A DNA stretch of 64,000 nucleotides from Paenibacillus sp. E222 (GTDB lineage: Bacteria; Bacillota; Bacilli; Paenibacillales; Paenibacillaceae). The stretch is from contig NZ_CP058552.1 of assembly GCF_013401555.1 (NCBI RefSeq), positions 7,130,001 through 7,194,000 of the forward strand. Direction: 5' to 3'. The notes beneath the pieces are model-generated. The model saw only the letters and a program-made list of their open reading frames with translations. It was not told the DNA's origin and did not search any database. The position numbers and the translations under genes were made by a program. Of the stretch, positions 48,103 to 56,698 are shown piece by piece (within the stretch, counting starts at the first letter, position 1; each line of letters begins with the position of its first letter).

Positions 48103-49041
48103 TTATTTTTTGAATAAACCTCTGCGGTACATGACCGTGATAAAACGGTAAAAATCATAACTCGCCCCACTATCGATGCTGAACAGCGGATTTTTGGTGT
48201 CATATGCCAGCGCTGCGTCCACGGCAGCTTTTGCCCAGACTGGAACTTCCATCTGCTGGCGCGCCTGCAGTTTATCGACCTGGGATTTCAGCGCATCAAA
48301 CGCTGCTTTCTCTTCGGCTGTCATCGGTTCGCCCCCTTTCGGTGGTTCGGTTGGATTCGTGGGATTGGTCGGTTCGGATGGCTCTGGCGGCTTTGGTGTT
48401 GCTGTTGCATATCTTGCTCTCAATTCCGCTGCCGATCCTTGGAACTCATTAATATCCACGTTGCCGCTGATCCCGTTCACCTTGCCCGAGTCCGTATACT
48501 GCCAGAACGTCCAACGTTTCCAGGCAGGCTGGTCATCTGGTACACGGGTGTTGCTGTAACGTGCGATCCATAGATCGTATGAGCTGAGTGATGTATCAAA
48601 ATTCCCGGCAAATGAATTGCCCGTGTATATGATCGGTTTCACACCCTTGAGACGTTGCAATTCCGTTAAAAAAGCCTTAGCTACCGTGTTGATCTGAGCT
48701 TTGCTCAGGTTACCAGGGTTGTTCTCATAGTCCATGACAGGAGGTAATTGCAGTGCCTTGGCGCCTCCTACTTTTTGCAGTGTATTGGCATAATGCGCCG
48801 CTTCAGCCTTCGCACCATCAGTAGTCGTTGCGCGGAAAAAATGGTACGTTCCGACCAGCATGCCTGCCGCCAGTGCGCCGGTTACATTTTTCTGAAAGTT
48901 CGGATCGGTATACGTCTGCCCTTCCGTGGCTTTGATGAACACAAATGTCATGCCGCTTGCCTTCACTTTGGCCCAATCGATCGTGCCTTGATAACGGGAG
49001 ACGTCAATGCCCTGCGTGTTGCCCGAGCTTCTCGTTTGCAT
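48103..49041 (-). CDS. GH25 endolysin (lysozyme)
   Basis: 312 residues. The catalytic domain (about 9-205) shows GIDVSRYQGTIDWAKVKASG, VFIKATEG, PPVMDYENN and WTFWQYTDSG, the acidic residues of GH25 muramidases. A Pro/Thr/Glu linker (about 218-240) leads to a C-terminal part with a short coiled segment and PVWAKAAVDAALAYD, probably wall-binding. No signal peptide, so it needs the holin. The ATG at 49041 is preceded by AAAGGGTGTGAGAAAC. It lyses the producer cell to release the tail particles. Confidence 0.95.
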   Translation of the reverse strand: MQTRSSGNTQGIDVSRYQGTIDWAKVKASGMTFVFIKATEGQTYTDPNFQKNVTGALAAGMLVGTYHFFRATTTDGAKAEAAHYANTLQKVGGAKALQLPPVMDYENNPGNLSKAQINTVAKAFLTELQRLKGVKPIIYTGNSFAGNFDTSLSSYDLWIARYSNTRVPDDQPAWKRWTFWQYTDSGKVNGISGNVDINEFQGSAAELRARYATATPKPPEPSEPTNPTNPTEPPKGGEPMTAEEKAAFDALKSQVDKLQARQQMEVPVWAKAAVDAALAYDTKNPLFSIDSGASYDFYRFITVMYRRGLFKK

Positions 49042-49218
49042 GTTTCTCACACCCTTTATGCGGCAAATTGCCGTTTGTATATAGTTAATGCTTGGGGGGC
49101 AGGGGTTGCTTGTGTGCGTGTCCCTGATGTTGGTAAAAGCTGAATTTGGATTGCTAGAGTGTATGTCACATATGGCTATATAAGGGCTTCATATTCTATG
49201 TCGTCTGTTGGTAGACTA

Positions 49219-49413
49219 CTAGGTATCCATTAACTCACTAAGGAAAAGATACCGAGTCGGTACGTGACCGTTCCAGATACGGATCGTTCTTCCGATCGCT
49301 GTTGTCTCCAAATCTTCTTGATTGATTTTCTTAAAGGTTAGAAATTCAGAGACAAAGGCGACCGCTACCGCTTCTTCAGAATCGATTCCGTCTCCTTCAC
49401 TACTTGTAGCCAA
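49219..49413 (-). CDS. Small ORF inside repeat copy B (doubtful gene)
   Basis: 64 codons are open on the minus strand, but the homologous copy A at 42502-42637 has a one-base length difference that breaks the frame. There is no good RBS. The conserved feature is the DNA/RNA hairpin, so I regard this ORF as probably not a functional gene. Confidence 0.2.
   Translation of the reverse strand: MATSSEGDGIDSEEAVAVAFVSEFLTFKKINQEDLETTAIGRTIRIWNGHVPTRYLFLSELMDT
49268..49405. repeat. Interspersed repeat, copy B
   Basis: Homologous to 42502-42637. The central stem TTGTCTC (49302-49308) and GAGACAA (49349-49355) differs from copy A (TTATCCC/GGGATAA) at two pairs, and both arms change together. Stem-to-stem span is 54 nt here and 53 nt in copy A. 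Located between holin and endolysin genes. Confidence 0.72.
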
Positions 49414-49487
49414 TGAATCAGACTATCGATTCAAATATTTTCTCTCCCTCTCTTAATAAAGGGCACATTTGAATGAATGAATGTTCT

Positions 49488-49985
49488 TTACTTCGTTTCA
49501 TCTCTGGTCTGTTTGTCGATATCCTTATCATCTGACTGTACAAAAGATTCTCTGGAATCAGGAGTATACTTGTCGGTAATCCCCCCGTCTCCTCCCTTAC
49601 CCTTGAGCACTTCAATCGCCTGCCGGATCGCAGGTGGAATTGGTGCTCCCAGCTTGCCCCCATTTTCAATAATGGACAACAACTCATTTGCGATATAAAA
49701 AAAGGCGACCGCATCCCTGAACAAATGTCCGTCTCCCAGAACACCGTCCACCAGATGAGCCACCGATACCATTGCAAAAATAAATACCTTTCGGGCGATG
49801 CCAAACATCCCGACATTACTCTCTAACCTGCCGCTCATTCCCGCTGCCGCGATGCCGGTAAGGTAGTCGAGAATGACGAATACGAGCAGTACGCCTAGTA
49901 CCCCTGACCAGCCTCCGAAGAAATAGGTTGCTGAGCTGGTTATTAAGGCGAGGAGCCATTTCCATAGGGTGTCCCATCGTTCCAT
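49488..49985 (-). CDS. Phage holin (holin_4_1/toxin-secretion type)
   Basis: 165 residues. Membrane helices span about 10-30, 30-48 and 70-105. The motif ILDYLTGIAAAGMSGRLES is typical of the Cph1/TcdE/phage_holin_4 group. A hydrophilic, charged C-terminal tail (about 125-165) follows. GGGAGGTGAAACC before ATG 49985 decides the start. It would open the membrane for the GH25 lysin. Confidence 0.9.
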   Translation of the reverse strand: MERWDTLWKWLLALITSSATYFFGGWSGVLGVLLVFVILDYLTGIAAAGMSGRLESNVGMFGIARKVFIFAMVSVAHLVDGVLGDGHLFRDAVAFFYIANELLSIIENGGKLGAPIPPAIRQAIEVLKGKGGDGGITDKYTPDSRESFVQSDDKDIDKQTRDETK

Positions 49986-50024
49986 GGTTTCACCTCCCTC
50001 AAAAAAGGTTTCGAACTTTCTCAC

Positions 50025-50324
50025 TCCATGACAACAAGCTACTTCTCAAGATGAAGCGTTTCTCATATGGTCTTATTTCATAGATATTATCCTCGCGGAA
50101 TGAATTATTTACCCTACTGAACCCGTTAGCAACTTCCTGTTATCCAACATTTATACTTATAGTGTTTACGTTTTTTTCACTATGTACCATCACAATAAGT
50201 ATACGGTTTAGCCGGTATCTACCCACAATGTCACACCTTTTTCTAGATTCCCTTTGATTATAAAGCGTAGTAAGGGTTACAACATGTCTCCTATACTCAT
50301 TTTTCCATCTCTCTGTCTGATCAT
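50025..50324. other. Non-coding gap before the fibre-associated gene
   Basis: 300 bp, AT-rich, between the holin and the 145-aa gene on the minus strand. No ORF, repeat or clear terminator seen. It may hold a holin promoter, which I could not identify. Confidence 0.4.
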
Positions 50325-50762
50325 TTATGGAATAATATACGCATACGCTTCTGGCGTTGCGGTAAATCCGTAACTGTCATTCGAACCCGCGAGCCTACAT
50401 CCCGATGCAGTCACATATGCGTTAGGGGATATCCTTAATGAAGCCCCTGTATAATTGGTTGCAAATATTTGAATACCGTTGTATTTCATCCCTTCCAAGT
50501 AGCTCGTTATAAAATTCCGGGTGTAAATAATGTTATCCAAGTTTCTAATTATAAAAATCATTCTTGGAGGTTTGGAAAGTTTAAGGTCGCTAAAGTCACA
50601 AGTAAAGTATTGGATAGCAAGGGATTGACTACCGTCTGAATAAGTGAAATTCAGTGTAGTGGATACCCCCGACCAAACGGCGGGCTTTATGAAGAAGTTT
50701 TCCGGCACAACTGGACCGTCAATCGCGTAATTATCCAATGAGTAAGCATCAATTTTAGACAT
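50325..50762 (-). CDS. Hypothetical tail-fibre-associated protein
   Basis: 145 residues; I do not recognise it. Sequence is beta-rich and polar, ending in SYGFTATPEAYAYIIP. The start ATG shares one base with the stop of the fibre gene (TGATG), with GGAGGTGATTTG upstream, so it is translationally coupled to the fibre. Position directly after the fibre suggests a fibre tip component, fibre chaperone or an immunity-type partner. The DNA is more AT-rich than the upstream tail genes. Confidence 0.55.
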   Translation of the reverse strand: MSKIDAYSLDNYAIDGPVVPENFFIKPAVWSGVSTTLNFTYSDGSQSLAIQYFTCDFSDLKLSKPPRMIFIIRNLDNIIYTRNFITSYLEGMKYNGIQIFATNYTGASLRISPNAYVTASGCRLAGSNDSYGFTATPEAYAYIIP

Positions 50763-52249
50763 CAAATCACCTCCGCGTTCAGGTGGTAAGTAACACCTGC
50801 GACTGTGCTGAGTCCTGATATACCTTCGTTAGACTCCTTTATAACGTTTGCAAACGGAACGATTACAGTGTCATAAGGTTTTATTTTTTTGCCGGAAATG
50901 ATATGGACGCCGCCCACAAGAACAGTTATGGCAGCTTCATTTGCTGTAGGGTTGCAGAAGGCAATTGATTTCAGGATAACACGCGTCCCGGTCGGGTAAA
51001 AAGCTGTGCTTGATGTTGCCATACCCGCCCTAGACACGTCCGACTTATAAAGAGTTGTGTTGTTCATCAATTCCCCAGATATTCTATAGTTTAATGACGG
51101 CCCAGTACCAGAAAGTTCGATTGTACGCCCTTCATGCAAAACCTGGTCGGCAACAGGAAAAATAATAGTGTCATTCGTTTTTATCGCGTGTTCATATGCA
51201 AACCAAACATTGCCGATTTTTATTGAAAAAGTAACGTCAATTGTTTGTGGATTACAAATAACTATTGATTTAATAACAATCTTCTTAGCTGTAGGGACAG
51301 TGTAAACCACTTTGTTGGTTGTATTGTTGCTCGGTGATGTTCCTTTAAAAAAGATTGTTGCCTCGCTTGCATCATTAATTGAACCCCATCTCAATTCCGC
51401 CTGCCCTTTTTCGAACAATGCAAGGTCATCAGCTTCTGCAGTGTACGGCACATCCACCGCACCCGCTGAAAATTTAATCCTTGAAATAGCTTTAACACTC
51501 CCGGGAACCCCAGATGCTCCACCCGCTACAACTAGACGAAGTTTTACCGATGTTACACCGGAAGGAATAGTTACTGTTTTCGACTTCCGATGCCAATTGG
51601 AATTAGAGTCGGCGACAAGAGAATTGATTGTTATATCATCACTGGCATTTTTAACTTCAATAAACAAAACTCCCGTTGTCATTCCTAATGTATAAAACAT
51701 TGCTTGTAAGTTATATGTCCCAGCGATGACATTGATTACGTTGGAATCAAGAACTGCATAAGAATTAGCCGCCACAGCTCCTGTCACTTGAAAATACTTC
51801 AGCGTTCTAAAGTTAGTACCAGCGGTCACTGACCATGGAGCTGACCCATAGTCACTCCACCCGTAAAACCCTAAATTTGCGGACGAATTTTGAACAAGAT
51901 TAGACGAATCCAAGCTGATAATAGACGCTACCGCCGCATTAGCTTTTGTTGTTGCATCCGTAGTCGCTACACTTATAGCCGCAACACTCGCATCCCTAAC
52001 CGCCTTCTCCGTCGCTGCCACCGTCTCGGATGTACCATCCGTCTTGCTTGACAATTGCACCTTCCCTTTTTGAGTCAAAGACGCATCGGGAATATCCATC
52101 TTGCTCACCGCTTCACGAAGCGTATCCAGCTCGGCCTTCGTCGCAACTCCTGCATCAATCTTTTCAAAAACCCCATTAATACTCTCACGGGTAACGTTCT
52201 CGTTCCCCAAGGGAAGAGGCAATTTCAGTCGATCTGTTTCTTTTGGCAT
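50762..52249 (-). CDS. Tail fibre / receptor-binding protein
   Basis: 495 residues. The N-terminus (1-60) is a baseplate-attachment segment (PKETDRLKLPLPLGNENVTRE). A phage tail-fibre repeat follows (LTQKGKVQLSSKTDGTSETVAATEKAV). A beta-sandwich region resembling a carbohydrate-binding module comes next (about 120-265). The C-terminal 200 residues hold two tandem copies of a domain with the pattern K-x-I-x-I-K-SI-x2-CNP-x-DT-x-I-x-P. The start ATG 52249 overlaps the stop of the YmfQ-like gene by one base (TAATG). The fibre determines the target range. Confidence 0.85.
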   Translation of the reverse strand: MPKETDRLKLPLPLGNENVTRESINGVFEKIDAGVATKAELDTLREAVSKMDIPDASLTQKGKVQLSSKTDGTSETVAATEKAVRDASVAAISVATTDATTKANAAVASIISLDSSNLVQNSSANLGFYGWSDYGSAPWSVTAGTNFRTLKYFQVTGAVAANSYAVLDSNVINVIAGTYNLQAMFYTLGMTTGVLFIEVKNASDDITINSLVADSNSNWHRKSKTVTIPSGVTSVKLRLVVAGGASGVPGSVKAISRIKFSAGAVDVPYTAEADDLALFEKGQAELRWGSINDASEATIFFKGTSPSNNTTNKVVYTVPTAKKIVIKSIVICNPQTIDVTFSIKIGNVWFAYEHAIKTNDTIIFPVADQVLHEGRTIELSGTGPSLNYRISGELMNNTTLYKSDVSRAGMATSSTAFYPTGTRVILKSIAFCNPTANEAAITVLVGGVHIISGKKIKPYDTVIVPFANVIKESNEGISGLSTVAGVTYHLNAEVI

Positions 52250-52839
52250 TACGCCCACACCTCCAGTTCATTCCACGTCAAGGACGCGGTATCGAGTTCG
52301 TCCCATGTCATCTGTTTGTCGTCCAGATCATCCCAGACCAGATAACGATATTTATATTCCACGGCCATATGGGCCGGTTTCAATTCATCAATTGCGCGTT
52401 TGAGATCGTCAATATTGGGCGGAATGCCCATCGTGTCCACAAATCTCACCGTAAAGCTCCACGCTTCCGGTTGAAACTTTACATCCACCTTGCCCCCGGC
52501 GTAAGCCTCAGCCACGTTCGCAACCAATCTCCCTGAAAACTTTCCGGCACCACGCAGCTTCGCTTCGACCACCGCACGCCGCTGATCCACAGGTTTGAGA
52601 CGATCCGTCTCAATGCCAAGCTCCTGCTCCCAGAAATCCAATCCCCACGTTGCCGTGCGGACAAAAAACTGATCCAACGTCTCATCCAGCGCCTGATAAA
52701 GCTGATCCATCTCGGTTCCTTTGGACTGCATATCCGCCTGCATCACACGTGAAGTCTCATAATAGCTCGGCAAATACGAGAACAGCTCCCGCCCTTTTTC
52801 ACTCGTCAGTCCAACATGTACAGCAGAAGGTGCACTCAT
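52249..52839 (-). CDS. YmfQ-like (DUF2313) tail protein
   Basis: 196 residues. LFSYLPSYYETSRVMQADMQSKGTE is the conserved N-terminus of the YmfQ/XkdU family, which connects baseplate J protein and fibre. The C-terminal WDELDTASLTWNELEVW is a short repeat. The ATG at 52839 is chosen because AGGAGGATGCCGGTC precedes it. Confidence 0.88.
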   Translation of the reverse strand: MSAPSAVHVGLTSEKGRELFSYLPSYYETSRVMQADMQSKGTEMDQLYQALDETLDQFFVRTATWGLDFWEQELGIETDRLKPVDQRRAVVEAKLRGAGKFSGRLVANVAEAYAGGKVDVKFQPEAWSFTVRFVDTMGIPPNIDDLKRAIDELKPAHMAVEYKYRYLVWDDLDDKQMTWDELDTASLTWNELEVWA

Positions 52840-52884
52840 GACCGGCATCCTCCTTTCCTTTCGCATCAACGTAGACAGCTTCAC

Positions 52885-52989
52885 TCAATAGCTGCGCTCC
52901 CGAGCGGCGTACCACACGACCCAAGCACTCCTCTTCATTTCCAGCTGAACCAGATACCGCATAGTCAGAACATTCCCGATGTCCCACAC
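52885..52989 (-). CDS. Possible 34-aa small protein in the baseplate region
   Basis: A GTG start at 52989 has GGAGGGAG five bases upstream and gives a 34-residue Trp/Tyr-rich peptide ending at the TGA at 52885-52887. The gap 52840-53036 between xkdT and the YmfQ-like gene is otherwise unusually long for this locus. I do not recognise the peptide; it may be non-functional. Confidence 0.3.
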   Translation of the reverse strand: MWDIGNVLTMRYLVQLEMKRSAWVVWYAARERSY

Positions 52990-53036
52990 TACCGCTCCCT
53001 CCACATCCGCACTTCGCTCTCACCATCTGCCCAACA

Positions 53037-54176
53037 CTACTCATGCACATCCACCGCCCCCAGTACGGCCACCTGACTCGCGGTCATCTCGATATTTTGG
53101 TCGCTCACACCATTTACGGTAAGCTCCGAATAGTCGATAATCGGCGGAATATCAAGCAGAATCGCGGCAATACGGGTGTAACGCACAAGCGGATCGGCAA
53201 AAGCCAACTGTTTCAAATATGCGATCACTCCGCGTTCGATCAACGCCCGTACATCTGCCAACGTCGCATCACTTGCCAGCGTCAGCTTCACCTTAATGTT
53301 CATCGGCACTTCCTCTGCGGGCATGACAGTCACCACCGGGCCAGCAGGCGCAACGCCTTCCCCCTGTCCATCCTGCGTTGGGTCTACGTACTTCTGCACC
53401 GCCGCTACCAGATCGCTACCCGCGGCACGTTTATCCGTATCCAGCAAATACAATCCCACCGTGCCTGGCCCCTGCCATAACGGAATCACACGCGTTGCAC
53501 CTACACCTGGTACTTCACTGGCCCATTGCACATATTGCGATTTGTTGCCGCTCGTTCCTTGGTTGCGGACTTTGGCATAAAAACGTTCCAGCAGCGCCGT
53601 ATCGGCCTCAATATCTGCACCGCCTTTAATCACATCAATGTTCGTGACAGAAGTTACGCCACTTACAGGTGTAGACAGCACAGTTACCGTGCCCGCAGGC
53701 ACATTACTTTCTTTTCCGGCAACAAGCGCTCGCACGCCTACCACCCCGGAGCCCTCTGCATCCAGTTCCAAACGCCCCACCGTTTCATATTCGAGCGAAG
53801 CTTCAGCAGATACTTCATCCGCGAGCGTAGCCACGACCGTTCCCGCAGGCACCACTTTCCCCGGCGCACCTACGAACCTCACCGAACCTTGTGCCGCCAC
53901 CGCAGTCCGCCGCGTAAGGCCATGCTCTCCCGCCCGCAGATCCAGCTCTTCCGAACGAAAATTCGGATCACTGCTCGCAGCCGTACTTGCAAACCCGCGC
54001 CGCAGTAATTCCTTCGCCCACAAAGCCGCCTCAGACAGCATAAACGCAACCGGAGCCTCCGCATCCCACAAGAACGAACCCTCCGACTTATCCAGATCCG
54101 CGGGCAGACGATCCAGCATACGCTGCATAATCTGTTCCTCCGTCTGGTCCTCCAAATAACGCGGAATCTCAGCCAT
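53037..54176 (-). CDS. xkdT: Baseplate J-like protein
   Basis: 379 residues. IPRYLEDQTEEQIMQRMLDRLP is the family N-terminus, and the middle part contains the LRAGEHGLTRRTAVAAQGSV block. The P2 gpJ/XkdT family forms the wedge of the contractile-tail baseplate. GAGGTGATCTGACGGG precedes the ATG. Next to xkdS (4-bp gap). Confidence 0.94.
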   Translation of the reverse strand: MAEIPRYLEDQTEEQIMQRMLDRLPADLDKSEGSFLWDAEAPVAFMLSEAALWAKELLRRGFASTAASSDPNFRSEELDLRAGEHGLTRRTAVAAQGSVRFVGAPGKVVPAGTVVATLADEVSAEASLEYETVGRLELDAEGSGVVGVRALVAGKESNVPAGTVTVLSTPVSGVTSVTNIDVIKGGADIEADTALLERFYAKVRNQGTSGNKSQYVQWASEVPGVGATRVIPLWQGPGTVGLYLLDTDKRAAGSDLVAAVQKYVDPTQDGQGEGVAPAGPVVTVMPAEEVPMNIKVKLTLASDATLADVRALIERGVIAYLKQLAFADPLVRYTRIAAILLDIPPIIDYSELTVNGVSDQNIEMTASQVAVLGAVDVHE

Positions 54177-54180
54177 CCCG

Positions 54181-54636
54181 TCAGATCACCTCACTTTCCA
54201 GAATAAACATCTCTTCCTGCACACTCGCCACCCGACACGAGAACATGCACTGCTCCCGATTCCAATCGAACGTAAACTGGTCCACCGCATCCGTACGCGG
54301 ATCAGCCAGCAGCGTCTCCGTAACCATCCGGGTTATCTCACTTTCCATCACGCCCCGGCTGTCACCCTGACCAACCAACTCATCCAGCTCCGATCCATAG
54401 TTTCGGGAGTAAATCACATGTCTGTACCGCGGCGTTTTCACGGCCTTAATGCACCATTGCACCCAGGCTTCATGCGCACCCGCCGCAGCAACTTTGCCAC
54501 TTGGAGTCAGCACAAAATCCCCCGCATCGTAATCGAATCGCCAGCTCCGTCCAAATCTCACCTCTTCCGAAGCCGCCCCCGACAGATCTTCCTCGTCTCC
54601 CCATACCACACCCGTTTCCGGGAACAAACTAGGCAT
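54181..54636 (-). CDS. xkdS: Baseplate protein, XkdS-like (DUF2634)
   Basis: 151 residues. FGRSWRFDYDAGDFVLTPSGKV and YRHVIYSRNYGSELDELVG are typical of the W-gp25/XkdS baseplate family. The ATG at 54636 has AAGGTGG upstream and overlaps the preceding gene by 8 bp. Confidence 0.9.
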   Translation of the reverse strand: MPSLFPETGVVWGDEEDLSGAASEEVRFGRSWRFDYDAGDFVLTPSGKVAAAGAHEAWVQWCIKAVKTPRYRHVIYSRNYGSELDELVGQGDSRGVMESEITRMVTETLLADPRTDAVDQFTFDWNREQCMFSCRVASVQEEMFILESEVI

Positions 54637-55039
54637 GCGCACTCACCACCTTACACAGCACCACAATGTCGTTACCGCCATTCACCCGCATCGCCAGCAC
54701 ACGGTCTCCAGCTTTCAATCCTTTACCAAGAGACCACACTGCTTCTTCCACTTCCTCTTCTTGCAAAAGAAACCTTCCCGTGCCGGTCGTTCCGCCGTTT
54801 GCCACGTCAGGTATACCGGAAATCGCGCCAGCAGCCTCGCGCTCCGGCAACCCAAGCGTGCCCGGTAACTCGGCCACGAGATAGTCCTGCACTTCGTGCT
54901 TGAAATCATCCAGCTTTACGCCGGATGAAGTCATCGTACCCAACACCGCGCCAAGGCCACTCACAGCCTGACGGGTTTGTGTGCTCATCGCCCCCCGCAT
55001 GACCTCGGCAAAATGCCCATACGGATCATCTTTATTCAA
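54629..55039 (-). CDS. XkdR-like (DUF2577) tail protein
   Basis: 136 residues. The TTG start at 55039 has AAAGGAGGG six bases upstream and overlaps the XkdQ stop by 8 bp. It has an SH3/OB-like small fold, with VWSLGKGLKAGDRVLAMRVNGG at the C-terminal side. In PBSX-type tails it sits between the hub and baseplate proteins. Confidence 0.82.
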   Translation of the reverse strand: MNKDDPYGHFAEVMRGAMSTQTRQAVSGLGAVLGTMTSSGVKLDDFKHEVQDYLVAELPGTLGLPEREAAGAISGIPDVANGGTTGTGRFLLQEEEVEEAVWSLGKGLKAGDRVLAMRVNGGNDIVVLCKVVSAHA

Positions 55040-56018
55040 GGTAAACCCTCCTTTTCACCATCTCGACAGTACCCAGCTCCAACGTCATCGTTCCAGGTCC
55101 AGCGGACAGATCACGGCTAACCGACATTACGATCAGTTTCAGCCCTTTGAGCAGCACCGCGTCTCCGGCACGAATCGTATTCACATCCGGTGCGGTTACG
55201 GTAAAGGTCTCCTGAATACCCGTCAGACGGCTTTTCGCCAGCTTTTTAGCGGCCGCCGCTGTTTTGACCTGATCGTCCTCGATGAGCTTTTGCAGCGTGC
55301 CCAGTTCGGCTACACCCTCCTGCTCAATCGCCAGCACTTTGGAGGGAACCTCTTTGCCGCTGCTGGACTCCGAGGCCGCCATCACTTTAACTTTGGTGAC
55401 CGCACCTTCGAGCGTACGCATCTGGGTCAGATCAATCAGTCGATCCAGCTCGTGCACCTTCGCATTGCTGCCAACCTTGAATAACTGCAACCCGCCGGGC
55501 GTCATCCGCGGATGATACATATCCCCACCGGATTTCACCGTTTCCTTCAGATCGGCAAACATCATCGAAAAAATCGTCTGCGACCGATACACCGCTTTGC
55601 TCAGCTTTGTTTTGGTATCCGGCAGCGCGGCGTATGGAGTTTTCCATTCCTTGGCATACGTTTTGAGTCGCTGCGTGGCAGTTTGGTCTTTCGGCAGCAG
55701 GAACTCGTCCTCTGATTTTTCCAGATAAATCATCCGGTCGTAGACGGTCAGGGACAGTCGCTTGGTGCCGCTGTTGGAGCTTTCCACTTCCCAGATGACC
55801 GCAGGGTGCAGCAAGTGGACCATTGATTTTTCGCCAAAAGGAATCCCGCTGATCCGCACCGCCATACCCGGTGAGATCGCAGGCAGACCCGAAGACGCAG
55901 ACACCGCCAGCCGGATGTTGGCCTGATATGCAATCTGGTCGAGCGAATCCTTCAGCGTAATCGTCTCCACCAGCTTCGTGATGTCATATTTGTCGTCGAC
56001 AATGACCTTGTAGGTCAT
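55032..56018 (-). CDS. xkdQ: Tail hub protein, XkdQ/YqbQ-like
   Basis: 328 residues. The N-terminus (LVETITLKDSLDQIAYQANIRLAVS) and the GMAVRISGIPFG segment are XkdQ features. It is related to P2 gpD and T4 gp27-type hub proteins. Its ATG overlaps the xkdP stop (ATGA). Confidence 0.9.
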   Translation of the reverse strand: MTYKVIVDDKYDITKLVETITLKDSLDQIAYQANIRLAVSASSGLPAISPGMAVRISGIPFGEKSMVHLLHPAVIWEVESSNSGTKRLSLTVYDRMIYLEKSEDEFLLPKDQTATQRLKTYAKEWKTPYAALPDTKTKLSKAVYRSQTIFSMMFADLKETVKSGGDMYHPRMTPGGLQLFKVGSNAKVHELDRLIDLTQMRTLEGAVTKVKVMAASESSSGKEVPSKVLAIEQEGVAELGTLQKLIEDDQVKTAAAAKKLAKSRLTGIQETFTVTAPDVNTIRAGDAVLLKGLKLIVMSVSRDLSAGPGTMTLELGTVEMVKRRVYLE

Positions 56019-56680
56019 GGCATCACCAGCTTTTGTCCGGGCTTGATCCGGTTCGGATCACTGCCGATGGTCTTCACATTGAGCTTATAAATCTCGTTCC
56101 ATTTGGAACTGCTGCCCAGCTCAAGCTTTGCTATTTTGGACAGGGAATCCCCAGATTTGACGGTGTAGGTCTTGCTGCTCGTTTTCAGATCCGTACGAGA
56201 ACCTGACTTGCTCGCAGATGTTGTACCGCCAACCTTCTCCACTTTGGAATCCCGCCACGTTCGCAGCGTAATGTCAAAGTAAATATCCCCGCTCTCACCG
56301 CCTCGGAAGGTGGTATTGTGGGAGATCAGATACACGGGCACGTTCACCCCCGTGTTGGTAATGATGAAGCGAAGCGGTTTTTTCGATACCAGAAACGTAT
56401 TCAGCATATTCATCGCTACAAGCGGATCAGGCAAAGGCTCGTACATGCAATAGGACGCATCATATTCTTTGGGAAAAAAAGAAGAGAAGGTGATCTCCTT
56501 CACCTTCTCCCCCTGCGCAAAATCAAACTCACCATACTCCAACATATTAATCGTTTCGTATCCCTTGGATCGGGAGATCGTCAGTTCTTCCGGTTTCACC
56601 GGAAATTGAAACTTCGTTTTCCCGTCGATCAGGGTAAATTCCATTTTGACACCTTCCACGTTATCTTCAAATACAGTCAT
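56015..56680 (-). CDS. xkdP: LysM-containing tail protein, XkdP-like
   Basis: 221 residues. The N-terminal part (about 10-150) includes KTKFQFPVKPEELTISRSKGYETIN. A C-terminal LysM domain (TYTVKSGDSLSKIAKLEL, about 172-219) binds peptidoglycan, in keeping with tail-tip access to the cell wall. AAAGGAGG six bases before the ATG fixes the start. Confidence 0.93.
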   Translation of the reverse strand: MTVFEDNVEGVKMEFTLIDGKTKFQFPVKPEELTISRSKGYETINMLEYGEFDFAQGEKVKEITFSSFFPKEYDASYCMYEPLPDPLVAMNMLNTFLVSKKPLRFIITNTGVNVPVYLISHNTTFRGGESGDIYFDITLRTWRDSKVEKVGGTTSASKSGSRTDLKTSSKTYTVKSGDSLSKIAKLELGSSSKWNEIYKLNVKTIGSDPNRIKPGQKLVMP

Positions 56681-56698
56681 GACAGGCCTCCTTTCTGC

